A DNA stretch of 64,000 nt from CBDCFV01 sp963664625. GTDB lineage: Bacteria > Chloroflexota > Dehalococcoidia > Lucifugimonadales > UBA3495. The notes under the pieces were generated by a model that was not told where the DNA came from, did no database searches, and saw nothing but the letters and a program-made list of their open reading frames with translations. The stretch spans positions 1,798,001-1,862,000 of the forward strand of contig OY761541.1 of assembly GCA_963664625.1 (NCBI GenBank), read 5' to 3'. Made by a program: the position numbers and the translations under genes. Below, piece after piece: positions 43,054 to 50,198 of the stretch (position 1 is its first letter; the number at the start of each line of letters is the position of its first letter).

Positions 43054-46000
43054 TCAGTCCTTATCCACCCCCATCACCCCTGCCCCATTCTGCTGCTGCA
43101 TGTAGCTCGTCAACACATCCTCCCCTCCAGCGGACGGGCCGGGCGCAGCCTTGCCCGCGGTCTCTGCCACACCAGTCGCCGTTTCCGCCTCCGCGGTCCC
43201 CGCGGCGGGCTGCGGGGGCTGGCCTCCTTGGAAGTACAGGGCGAGGACCGCCAGCGCCTCTTCCTTTGTTATAAGGTCGTTGAAGTAGTCCGCCACCGCC
43301 GCGGTGGCCTCCTCTTTGTCGATGACCTCGTTCTTGTTCCGGTCGTAGGGGGTGCCCAGGTCAATATCGGTGACTTTGATGGTGACCTCGACCGACACGA
43401 TGTTCCCGTTGCCGTCGTCGGCGGTCACCTCCACCTCGTAGAGCGTCCTGGTCTCGTAGTCCAGCACCGTATCCGGCCCTACCCTTATCTGGCCGGTGGC
43501 TTCGTCGATTGCGAAGTACCGGGCGTCGGCCCCGCCCAAGCCGTAGCTAAGCGTGTCCCCGTCGGCGTCCGTAGCGGCCACGGGCTGGCCCGCCGGTTGG
43601 CCCGCCGGCGTGTTCTCGGCCACGCTCCGCTCCAGTTGGTCTCCGGGGAAGGCGGGCGCGGCGCCCACGGAGTAGACCGCCGCTATGAGGTAGTAGTCCG
43701 TCCCCTCTCCGTCCTGGGAGGTCACTTCCAGGATGATGATGTTGCTCCCCAGTTCCAGGTCGATTTGGTGGCCGTCGGCATCGGGGTCGGCGTCGGGTAT
43801 GGGATTGGAACGCCGGTCGAAGAACCGTATGGCGGCGTTGTGGGCGCTGGCCGCCGTTACGGTGATTCGCGGCTCGTCAACGGCCGCCGAGTAGCGGGCG
43901 CGGTAGGGGTCGAAGGCCGGCTTCAGCTCCCCTGGGCTGACCGCCAAGCTGCTGAGCACCAAGTCGCAGAAGGGTATCTCCAGCAGGTTCAGGTCGTTGG
44001 CGTACACCCCCCGCAGTTCCGGCGGCACGCACCCGCTGAGCTCGTTCCCGGATAGGTACAGCGTCAACAGGCTGTTCAGCCGGGTCAGTTCCGCCGGTAT
44101 TTCCCCGGTCAGCTCGTTGCCGTTCAAAAACAAGTACCGCAGTTCCTCCAGGTTTCCCAGCGTCGGCGGTATCGGCCCGCTCAGCTTGTTGTACGACAGC
44201 CACAGTTCCCGCAGGTTGGAGAGGTGGCCCAGCGACGGGGGTATGGTCCCCGTCAGTTGGTTCCGGTCGAGGTCCAGCGACCGCAGTTCGGTCAGCAGGG
44301 TCAGGTCTTCCGGTATCGGCCCGCTCAGCTTGTTGCTCCACAAGTCCAGGTGACGCAGCTTGGTGAGGTTTCGGAACTGGACGGGTATGACGCCGGTCAG
44401 CCAGTTCCGGTCCAGGGACAGATGCTCCAGCTTCTCCAGTTGGGACAGGCGGACCGGGATGGCGCCGGTGAGCCGGTTGGCCGACAGGTACAGGTATTGC
44501 AGTTCCTCCAAGCTGCCCAGTTCCGGCGGGATGCCGCCCGACAGCCGGTTCTTGGACAGGTACAGGTGTTGCAGGTCGGACAGCCCGCCCAGCGACGCCG
44601 GGATGCTCCCTTCCAGTTGGTTGTAGTCCAGGTAGAGGTGAAGCAGGTTGGTCAAGCCGCCCAGTTCCGCCGGGATGGTCCCGGTCAGCCCGTTCTCCGA
44701 CAGGTACAGTTCTTCCAGGTCCTCCATCCGCCCCAGTTCCGGCGGGATGGGGCCGCTCAGTTGGTTCTGCTCCAAGCGCAGCCGCACCAGCGAGGCGAGG
44801 TTGCCCAGTTGCGGCGGGATGGGGCCGCTCAACTGGTTGCCGTTCAGGTCCAGCCGCTGCAAATCGGACAGCCCGCCCAGCGACGCCGGGATGGGGCCGG
44901 TCAGCCGGTTGTTTTCCAGCCGCAGGTCCTGCATGTAGGAGGCGTTCCCCAGTTCCGCCGGTATGCCGCCGGTCAGCCGGTTGTTTTCCAAGTGCAGGTC
45001 CGCCAGTTCGGGGATGCTGCCCAACTCCGGTGGGATGGGGCCGCTCAGCCCGTTGTCGTTAACCGCCAGCCGGACCAGCTTGGGAAGGCGGCCCAGTTCC
45101 GGCGGTATCTCCCCCGTAAGTTGGTTGTGGCTGAAGTCGAACCCCAGCAGCTTGGGCAGGCTGCCCAACTCCGCCGGTATCTCCTCGGTGAACCGGTTGT
45201 GGTCAAGGTGGACGTGGAGCAGGCCGCGCATGTTGCCGATCTGGGACGGGATTGGCCCGGTGAACTCGTTGTGCTCCAAGTGCAGGTCGGTCATCCTGAA
45301 GAAATTGCCGATCCACGACGGCAGCGGCCCGCTCAACCGGTTGCGCCGCAAGTCCATCCTGTACAGCCCTCTCAGGTTGCCCACGCTGTCCGGCAGCGGC
45401 CCCGTCAGTTGGTTGTCGCTGAAGTCGAAACCCAGCAGGCGGGGCAGGCTGCCCAATTCCGCCGGTATCGGCCCCGTCAGTTGGTTGTAGTCGAGGTGGA
45501 TGTGCCACAGATTGACCAGGTTGCCGATCTCCGCCGGGATGGTCCCGGTGAAGCGGTTCTTGTCCAGGTACAGGACTTGCAGCGTGGTCATGCTCCATAT
45601 CCACGCCGGGATCTCCCCGGTGAAGCGGTTGTTCCCCAAGTCCAGCCTCTCCAGGTTCTCGTACTCGCCGATCCACGCCGGGACGGTGCCGGCGTACTCG
45701 TTGTCGCCCAGCCCCAAGCGTTCCAGCGCGGTGAGGCCGGCCAGCCCCGGGGGTATCTCCCCCAACAGTCCCTGGCCCCACAAGTCCAAGTAAATGACCC
45801 GCGCCGGTATCGGCTCGCCCCTCTGCGACACGTCCGCCTCCCGGACCGTCACCCCGTCCCACTCCTCGATGGACAGGTCCGCCGCCCAGTTCAACCCGGC
45901 GCCGCCCTGCATCCTGCCCCGCGCCGCCAGCAGCACGCCGCAGTCCGCGACCAGTTCGGGGTTGTCCGCCGCATCAGCCACCGCCCCGCCCGACGCGCAG

Positions 46001-46107
46001 GCCCCGCCGCCTTGGGCATACACGGGGTACGCCGCCGCCGCAAACACAGCAACCAGCAACGCCGCCGCCGCGGCAACTATCATCATCCCCGCCTTCCTAC
46101 CCGTCAT
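43054..46107 (-). CDS. Secreted leucine-rich-repeat protein with cadherin-like and EF-hand-like C-terminus
   Basis: 1017 aa from ATG 46107 (AGGAAGG just upstream); ATG 46086 is as good by Shine-Dalgarno, but 46107 gives the signal peptide a basic n-region (MTGRKAG). The upstream open frame to 46314 crosses a REP and the tRNA and is not coding. After the signal peptide (ending PVYA) come about two dozen 24-residue repeats of the LxxLxLxxNxLxGxIPxxLG type, like plant receptor LRRs. A cadherin-like beta-sandwich follows (LSSLAVSPGELKPAFDP), then a cadherin domain (SVAENTPAG, DEATGQI). The final EF-hand-like module is YDRNKNEVIDKEEATAAVAD. Probably extracellular binding; ligand unknown. Confidence 0.85.
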   Translation of the reverse strand: MTGRKAGMMIVAAAAALLVAVFAAAAYPVYAQGGGACASGGAVADAADNPELVADCGVLLAARGRMQGGAGLNWAADLSIEEWDGVTVREADVSQRGEPIPARVIYLDLWGQGLLGEIPPGLAGLTALERLGLGDNEYAGTVPAWIGEYENLERLDLGNNRFTGEIPAWIWSMTTLQVLYLDKNRFTGTIPAEIGNLVNLWHIHLDYNQLTGPIPAELGSLPRLLGFDFSDNQLTGPLPDSVGNLRGLYRMDLRRNRLSGPLPSWIGNFFRMTDLHLEHNEFTGPIPSQIGNMRGLLHVHLDHNRFTEEIPAELGSLPKLLGFDFSHNQLTGEIPPELGRLPKLVRLAVNDNGLSGPIPPELGSIPELADLHLENNRLTGGIPAELGNASYMQDLRLENNRLTGPIPASLGGLSDLQRLDLNGNQLSGPIPPQLGNLASLVRLRLEQNQLSGPIPPELGRMEDLEELYLSENGLTGTIPAELGGLTNLLHLYLDYNQLEGSIPASLGGLSDLQHLYLSKNRLSGGIPPELGSLEELQYLYLSANRLTGAIPVRLSQLEKLEHLSLDRNWLTGVIPVQFRNLTKLRHLDLWSNKLSGPIPEDLTLLTELRSLDLDRNQLTGTIPPSLGHLSNLRELWLSYNKLSGPIPPTLGNLEELRYLFLNGNELTGEIPAELTRLNSLLTLYLSGNELSGCVPPELRGVYANDLNLLEIPFCDLVLSSLAVSPGELKPAFDPYRARYSAAVDEPRITVTAASAHNAAIRFFDRRSNPIPDADPDADGHQIDLELGSNIIILEVTSQDGEGTDYYLIAAVYSVGAAPAFPGDQLERSVAENTPAGQPAGQPVAATDADGDTLSYGLGGADARYFAIDEATGQIRVGPDTVLDYETRTLYEVEVTADDGNGNIVSVEVTIKVTDIDLGTPYDRNKNEVIDKEEATAAVADYFNDLITKEEALAVLALYFQGGQPPQPAAGTAEAETATGVAETAGKAAPGPSAGGEDVLTSYMQQQNGAGVMGVDKD

Positions 46108-46123
46108 TCCCCCCTTCCTACTC

Positions 46124-46149
46124 GTCATTCCCGCGAAGGCGGGAATCCA
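46124..46149 (+). repeat. REP family 1 copy upstream of the LRR gene
   Basis: Full palindrome 17 bases before the chosen LRR start; read through, it would encode WIPAFAGMT. Confidence 0.85.
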
Positions 46150-46287
46150 CCCGCGCAACAGGAAAGGGCTGAACAACAACCGGGGCATAGACAAGCGGTC
46201 AAGCATCGGCCTCATCGACAAGCTCCTGGAGAAAAACATGGCGTGGCCCGGAAGAGGACTAACGAAGGGGCGCGGAGGGAAAAGAAA

Positions 46288-46364
46288 TGGTGGGCGGTAG
46301 TGGACTCGAACCACTGGCCTCTTGCGTGTCGAGCAAGTACTCTAACCAACTGAGCTAACCGCCC
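46288..46364 (-). tRNA. tRNA-Val (anticodon GAC)
   Basis: 77 bases with encoded 3' CCA. Acceptor stem GGGCGGT/ACCGCCC, D-arm GCTC...GAGT, anticodon stem CTTGC/GCAAG, T-arm AGTGG-TTCGAGT-CCACT. The seven-base anticodon loop TCGACAC places GAC at 34-36, so it reads GUC/GUU valine codons. Position 33, nearly always U, is C here. Confidence 0.93.
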
Positions 46365-46435
46365 CCGGGCAATCAGTGGGAAAGCCAGTCTATCAAGGGG
46401 GGATGAGGGCGTCAAGGCAAGGTGAGAGGACGCAA

Positions 46436-46530
46436 CTGTCTGAATCAGGATTTACCGGATTTCAGGATTTCCAGGATGGATGTCCCTCATCCTGCTAATC
46501 CTTCAATCCTGAGAATCCTGATTCAGACGA
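46436..46530 (+). repeat. Long palindromic repeat family 3, copy 1
   Basis: About 95 bp; ends CTGTCTGAATCAGGATT and the complement ending CCTGATTCAGAC. The inside is made of GGATTTnC subunits. Direct copy at 46753-46847. Ends share TGTCTGAA with family 2. Confidence 0.85.
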
Positions 46531-46716
46531 CTATATGGACGCCGCCCGCCGGTTTGTCCGCTTCCACTGTTTGACCAAATCCGGGTGGACCTCACCGGCA
46601 GGGCGAGGGTCATCGTAATCCTCGTCGCTGGCGTCCGGGTCGGCAGCGATACCGGCCTCGATCGCCATATCTTCATCTTCTGTCGGTTCTATATGTGTCG
46701 GCTTAAGATTTGGCAT
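46531..46716 (-). CDS. Small acidic protein with HigA-like N-terminal module
   Basis: 61 aa from ATG 46716 (GGAGG four bases upstream). Contains DEDMAIEAGIAADPDASDED and RPAGEVHPDLVKQWKR. The RPAGEVHP block and the acidic lead-in match the N-terminal extension of the HigA-like protein at 42631, but the helix-turn-helix is missing. The DPD...RP..EV.P plan also recalls small BrnA-type antitoxins. It is bracketed by family-3 repeats, and its stop codon lies right at the edge of copy 1. No toxin is seen beside it. Confidence 0.6.
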   Translation of the reverse strand: MPNLKPTHIEPTEDEDMAIEAGIAADPDASDEDYDDPRPAGEVHPDLVKQWKRTNRRAASI

Positions 46717-46752
46717 ATAGCCTCCGGTCTTTGCGATTGGTCTGCCGCACAA

Positions 46753-46847
46753 CTGTCTGAATCAGGATTTACCGGATTTCAGGATTTCCAGGATGGATAC
46801 CCCTAATCCTGCCAATCCTTTAATCCTGAGAATCCTGATTCAGACGA
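46753..46847 (+). repeat. Long palindromic repeat family 3, copy 2
   Basis: Same orientation and nearly the same sequence as copy 1, including the flanking ACGACTATA. It runs into the 3' end of the MFS gene and supplies that gene's stop codon. Confidence 0.85.
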
Positions 46848-48298
46848 CTATACGGCCGCCCCGCCAGCAGGTACGTGAACGCCGCCGCCAGGACTATAAC
46901 CGCCCCCAGCCAGAAAACGTCGCGGAAGGCCAGGATGAAGGCCCGCGCCTCCATCTCCGCCGCCGTCACCCCCTCGCTGGCCAGCCCCTCCAAGTGTAAG
47001 CCGCTGCTGAGGGCGAACAGCCCGCCGGTGACCGCCACCGAGAGCACCGTGCCGAAGGCTTGGGACAGCGACAGCATTGCCGCCGCCGTGCCGAACCGCT
47101 CCGGCGGGACGCTGCCCATCATCAGGGCGTAGGCCGACGACTGGAACAGTCCCATCCCGCCTCCCACCAAGGCGATGCTGGCCGCAACCTGCCCCGTCGT
47201 CGACTGTCCGTGAAGGAAGCCCATGACCAGCAACCCCGCCGCCAGCACGACCAAGCCCACGACCCCGACCACCTTGGGGCCGATGCGGTCGCACAGCCAG
47301 CCGCCGATGATGGAGAAGCCAATGTTCAACCCGGCCATGACCGCCAGCAGCGCCCCCAGCACCGCCGGCCCTCTTCCCAGGCTGTCCTCCACGTAGAAAG
47401 GAAATATGAACCAGATGACGAATACCCCGAAGTGGGCCAAGAAAGTTGCCCCACTTGAGACCAGGAACCCGCGTATCCGCAGCAGCGCCCGGGGCAGGAT
47501 GGCCCAGTCTACCCGCCCTTCGGTCCACCAGAAGCCCGCCAGCATCACCGGCGCCAGCACGAGCAACGCCAGCGGCCCCGGCGAGTCCCAGCCGGTGGAC
47601 CGGGCCAGCCGGAGGCCGATGACCAAGCAGGTCAACGCTCCGAACAGCGTCGCCGCACCCACTAAGTCGAAGGGTTGCTTGCCTTGCGCCCGCTGGCCGT
47701 TCCCCATCCACCACATCCCAAGCACGAGGGCCAGCACGGTGAAGGGTATCCGGCCCAGGAACACCGACTCCCAGTCGAACCACCGCACCAGCAGGCCCGC
47801 GCCCAGCGTTCCCGCCAGCATCCCGGTGGCTTGGCTGGCCGACGTCAGCCCCATGCTCAGGCCCCGCCGCGATTCGGGGAACAGGCTGGCGGCGATGGCG
47901 GGGGAGACGGCGTACAAGCATCCGGTGCCCACGGCTTGGAGCACCCGGAACCCCACCAGCGTGCCCAGGTTCGGCGACAGGGCGATGCAGACCATCGACA
48001 CAAGGTAGGTGACGCCCCCGAACAGGTAGACCCGCCGCAACCCCAGCCGGTCGGCCAGGTTGCCCGCCGTCAGCACCAACCCCGCCCGCGTGGCGATGAA
48101 CACCACGATGATCCACTGGACCGTCTGGTAGTCGCTGGCGAAGTCGCTCCGTATCGAGGGCAAGGCCACGTTGAGGGCGATGTCCAGCGCTGCCAGGAAC
48201 ATGCCCAACCCGGCGGCCAGACCTACCATCACCTCGGCAAGCGTGCCGGGGCGCACCACCACGTTGCTGCCCAGGGGGTTGTCGGCGGAAGCAGTCAT
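46820..48298 (-). CDS. MFS transporter, DHA2-like (14 helices)
   Basis: 492 aa. Proton-driven exporter. N-terminal half with DIALNVALPSIRSDF (motif D1-like), LADRLGLRRVYLFGG (motif A), and motif C-like SPAIAASLFPESRRGLSMGL; about 14 membrane helices. The start is set at ATG 48298 (MTASADNPLG); the frame opens at 48358. The last nine residues (about RLNQDSQD) are encoded inside repeat copy 2, so the original C-terminus was probably replaced by the repeat. Substrate unknown. Confidence 0.85.
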   Translation of the reverse strand: MTASADNPLGSNVVVRPGTLAEVMVGLAAGLGMFLAALDIALNVALPSIRSDFASDYQTVQWIIVVFIATRAGLVLTAGNLADRLGLRRVYLFGGVTYLVSMVCIALSPNLGTLVGFRVLQAVGTGCLYAVSPAIAASLFPESRRGLSMGLTSASQATGMLAGTLGAGLLVRWFDWESVFLGRIPFTVLALVLGMWWMGNGQRAQGKQPFDLVGAATLFGALTCLVIGLRLARSTGWDSPGPLALLVLAPVMLAGFWWTEGRVDWAILPRALLRIRGFLVSSGATFLAHFGVFVIWFIFPFYVEDSLGRGPAVLGALLAVMAGLNIGFSIIGGWLCDRIGPKVVGVVGLVVLAAGLLVMGFLHGQSTTGQVAASIALVGGGMGLFQSSAYALMMGSVPPERFGTAAAMLSLSQAFGTVLSVAVTGGLFALSSGLHLEGLASEGVTAAEMEARAFILAFRDVFWLGAVIVLAAAFTYLLAGRPYSRLNQDSQD

Positions 48299-48375
48299 GG
48301 CTACCGATTGTACGCCCTGGGCGGCGTGCAACGGTACATAACAGGACAAGCGGGGCAAGGCCTTTTCATTTTCTC

Positions 48376-48401
48376 GTCATTCCCGTGCAGGCGGGAAACC
48401 A
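48376..48401 (+). repeat. REP family 1 copy (left of composite element)
   Basis: Palindrome with one mismatch (AAACC at its end). Confidence 0.8.
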
Positions 48402-48466
48402 TCTAGTCTTGCCACGAGAAAAGCCTGCCCTCGTGGAAACGGGGGTTGCCATAGGCCGCGGTGGTA

Positions 48467-48492
48467 TGGATTCCCGCTTTCGCGGGAATGAC
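48467..48492 (-). repeat. REP family 1 copy (right of composite element)
   Basis: Reverse orientation, identical to the 18761 copy. Confidence 0.85.
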
Positions 48493-48590
48493 GGACACTG
48501 TGCAACCCAATTCGTAGAATGAAAAGGCCCTGACAAGAAGAGGGCGGGGTTGGAAGGGAAGGGGACAGCGCGAACGGCCCGGAGAAGGGG

Positions 48591-49502
48591 CTAGACCATG
48601 TACACAGGATCGGCGTCCCGGTTGATGCGGCTCTCGGAGGCGATGCCGTCCCTCAGGAACTTGGGCAGGGCGAACATGCTGCGGTGGGTCTCGGAGTCAT
48701 AGAACCGCAGCTTCTTGTTGATGCGCTCGGCAACCAGCCCATCGACCTGGGCTTCGCCGAAGGCGGGAAGGGGAGAATCGGAGGCGATCACGAAGCTCCA
48801 CAGGGTCTGGAACGCCGGAACGTGGACCTGGCATGGAAGGACCCACGAGAAGGCGGCAGCAAGGGTATTGTGGATTGTGGTGAAGCACTCCTGGTAACTG
48901 AGCAGTCCCGACGGGCCGGACTGGGTGACCATCACTCCCTGCGGGGCGAGCCTGGACTTGATGATGTCGTAATACTCCGCCGTGTAGAGGCGGTAGGCGG
49001 TGCCCCCCTCCAGCGGATCGACCAGGTCCATGACCATAACGTCGAAGGTCTCTTGGCAGTTGGCCAAGTATTCCCTGGCGTCTTGGTGGAGCAGTTCCAC
49101 CCGCGGGTCGTCGAAGCTGCCTTGGTGATGGTGGGGCAGGTAGGTGCGGCACAACTCCACCACCTCCCGGTCCAAGTCAATCATTACCGCCCGCTCGACG
49201 GAGCGGTGGCTGAGCGCCTCCCGCAACGTGCCGCCCTCGCCGCCGCCGCCAATGAACACGGTACGGGGATTGGGATGAGACAGCATTGCCGGGTGGACCA
49301 AGGACTCGTGGTAGATGTGTTCGTCCCGCTCGGTGGACTGGGTCTTGCCGTCCAAAACCAAGCTGCGGCCAAACACGCTCGATTCGAGGACCTCTACGCT
49401 CTGGTAGGCGGTCCGCCCGGAATAGATGACGTTCCGCACCTGCAACATCGCCAGCAGGTCCGGGAAGATGGTCTCCATGAACCATTTGCCGGATAAGTCC
49501 AT
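48591..49502 (-). CDS. speE: Spermidine synthase (polyamine aminopropyltransferase)
   Basis: 303 aa. Transfers aminopropyl from decarboxylated AdoMet to putrescine or another amine. Contains YQSVEVLES, LVLDGKTQSTERDEHIYHE, the binding loop FIGGGGEGGTLREAL, catalytic-loop VMDLVDPLEGG and LHQDAREYL. The usual catalytic DSTDP is DLVDP, which preserves the first and last Asp. It follows speD by 23 bases. Confidence 0.93.
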   Translation of the reverse strand: MDLSGKWFMETIFPDLLAMLQVRNVIYSGRTAYQSVEVLESSVFGRSLVLDGKTQSTERDEHIYHESLVHPAMLSHPNPRTVFIGGGGEGGTLREALSHRSVERAVMIDLDREVVELCRTYLPHHHQGSFDDPRVELLHQDAREYLANCQETFDVMVMDLVDPLEGGTAYRLYTAEYYDIIKSRLAPQGVMVTQSGPSGLLSYQECFTTIHNTLAAAFSWVLPCQVHVPAFQTLWSFVIASDSPLPAFGEAQVDGLVAERINKKLRFYDSETHRSMFALPKFLRDGIASESRINRDADPVYMV

Positions 49503-49525
49503 AACCCTCGCCGGGGCGCGGTCGG

Positions 49526-49891
49526 TCAGTTGATTGCCGTGGTGAGGACCTTGCCGCGCCGGATTTCCGTGGTGTCCGGGTCCTTGGATTCAAACCGCTC
49601 GATCAGCACTTCGGCCGCTTCAATTGGCCGGAACGATGAACCGCAAGCGAACACGTCCGCAGCAGCATAGCCATACTCAGGCCAAGTATGAATCGAGATG
49701 TGGGACTCGGCAATCGCAAGGATGCCGGTCACGCCCTGGGGACTGAAGTGGTGGAATGACTCGCCCACTATGTGAGCGCCCACTTTCTGCGCTGCCATGA
49801 ATATTGATTCGCGGACATATTCGAGATCGTTCAGCAGTTCCGGGTTACAATCCTTCAGCTCTAGCAAAAGATGAAGTCCTAGTCCATTCAA
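49526..49891 (-). CDS. speD: S-adenosylmethionine decarboxylase proenzyme
   Basis: 121 aa. Supplies the aminopropyl donor for SpeE. It is cleaved before Ser63 in AESHISIHTWPE to form the pyruvoyl group; Ser63, His68 and Cys83 sit at the same numbers as in the well-studied Thermotoga enzyme. This is the short class-1B form. Start ATG 49891 with GGAGG upstream; first gene of speD-speE. Confidence 0.95.
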   Translation of the reverse strand: MNGLGLHLLLELKDCNPELLNDLEYVRESIFMAAQKVGAHIVGESFHHFSPQGVTGILAIAESHISIHTWPEYGYAAADVFACGSSFRPIEAAEVLIERFESKDPDTTEIRRGKVLTTAIN

Positions 49892-49951
49892 TCACCTGCC
49901 CTCCAAACGTTAGTTAGCCCAAAAACTAGAAAAGGGAAAAGGGAACGGTTA

Positions 49952-49980
49952 ATTCTATATGCAACGCGTAGGGTAATCAA
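49952..49980 (-). promoter_or_regulatory. Promoter of speD-speE
   Basis: Minus-strand -35 TTGATT (49975-49980), 17-bp spacer, -10 TAGAAT (49952-49957), about 60 bases before the speD ATG. Confidence 0.65.
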
Positions 49981-50021
49981 TACCCGTCAGCGGCCCCGGG
50001 TGCGGCAAGGCCCCACTTCCC

Positions 50022-50047
50022 GTCATTCCCGCGAAGGCGGGAATCCT
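50022..50047 (+). repeat. REP family 1 copy
   Basis: Full palindrome between the two divergent promoters. Confidence 0.85.
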
Positions 50048-50066
50048 GCCGGGGGCAGGCGTGGGC

Positions 50067-50095
50067 TTGTGTCGTTTTTGACGCTGTGCTAGAAT
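50067..50095 (+). promoter_or_regulatory. Possible promoter of the 1766-aa surface protein gene
   Basis: -35 TTGTGT (50067-50072), 17-bp spacer, -10 TAGAAT (50090-50095); weak -35. About 100 bases before the ATG. Confidence 0.45.
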
Positions 50096-50198
50096 CGCGC
50101 CCGTCGCGGAGCCAGGGGCCTGACTGCGGCCCAAGCCGCGGGACCATCCTCGCAACCCTCGGCGACATCTTCCCAGCTACCACGCCGTCCACGACTAC

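Larger units (their letters stand above)
48359..48529. repeat. Composite element: two opposed REPs between 12-bp inverted ends
   Basis: Outer arms GGCCTTTTCATT (48359-48370) and AATGAAAAGGCC (48518-48529) are perfect inverted repeats. Between them lie REP copies at 48376-48401 and 48467-48492 in opposite orientation. The 171-bp unit looks like a MITE- or BIME-type mobile element without a gene. Confidence 0.65.
49892..50198. other. Intergenic region between speD and the 1766-aa surface protein
   Basis: 307 bases between divergent genes. Holds the speD promoter, one REP copy and the promoter of the surface gene. Confidence 0.65.

Noticed and set aside
46108..46314. N-terminal extension of the LRR protein to 46314
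   Set aside because: It would translate a REP and part of the tRNA-Val gene. A signal peptide with a good ribosome-binding site starts at 46107.
44224..46353. 709-aa plus-strand open frame with regular RQPVVxQVQ repeats
   Set aside because: The regular repeats are only the antisense image of the LRR array. The frame also crosses the tRNA gene.
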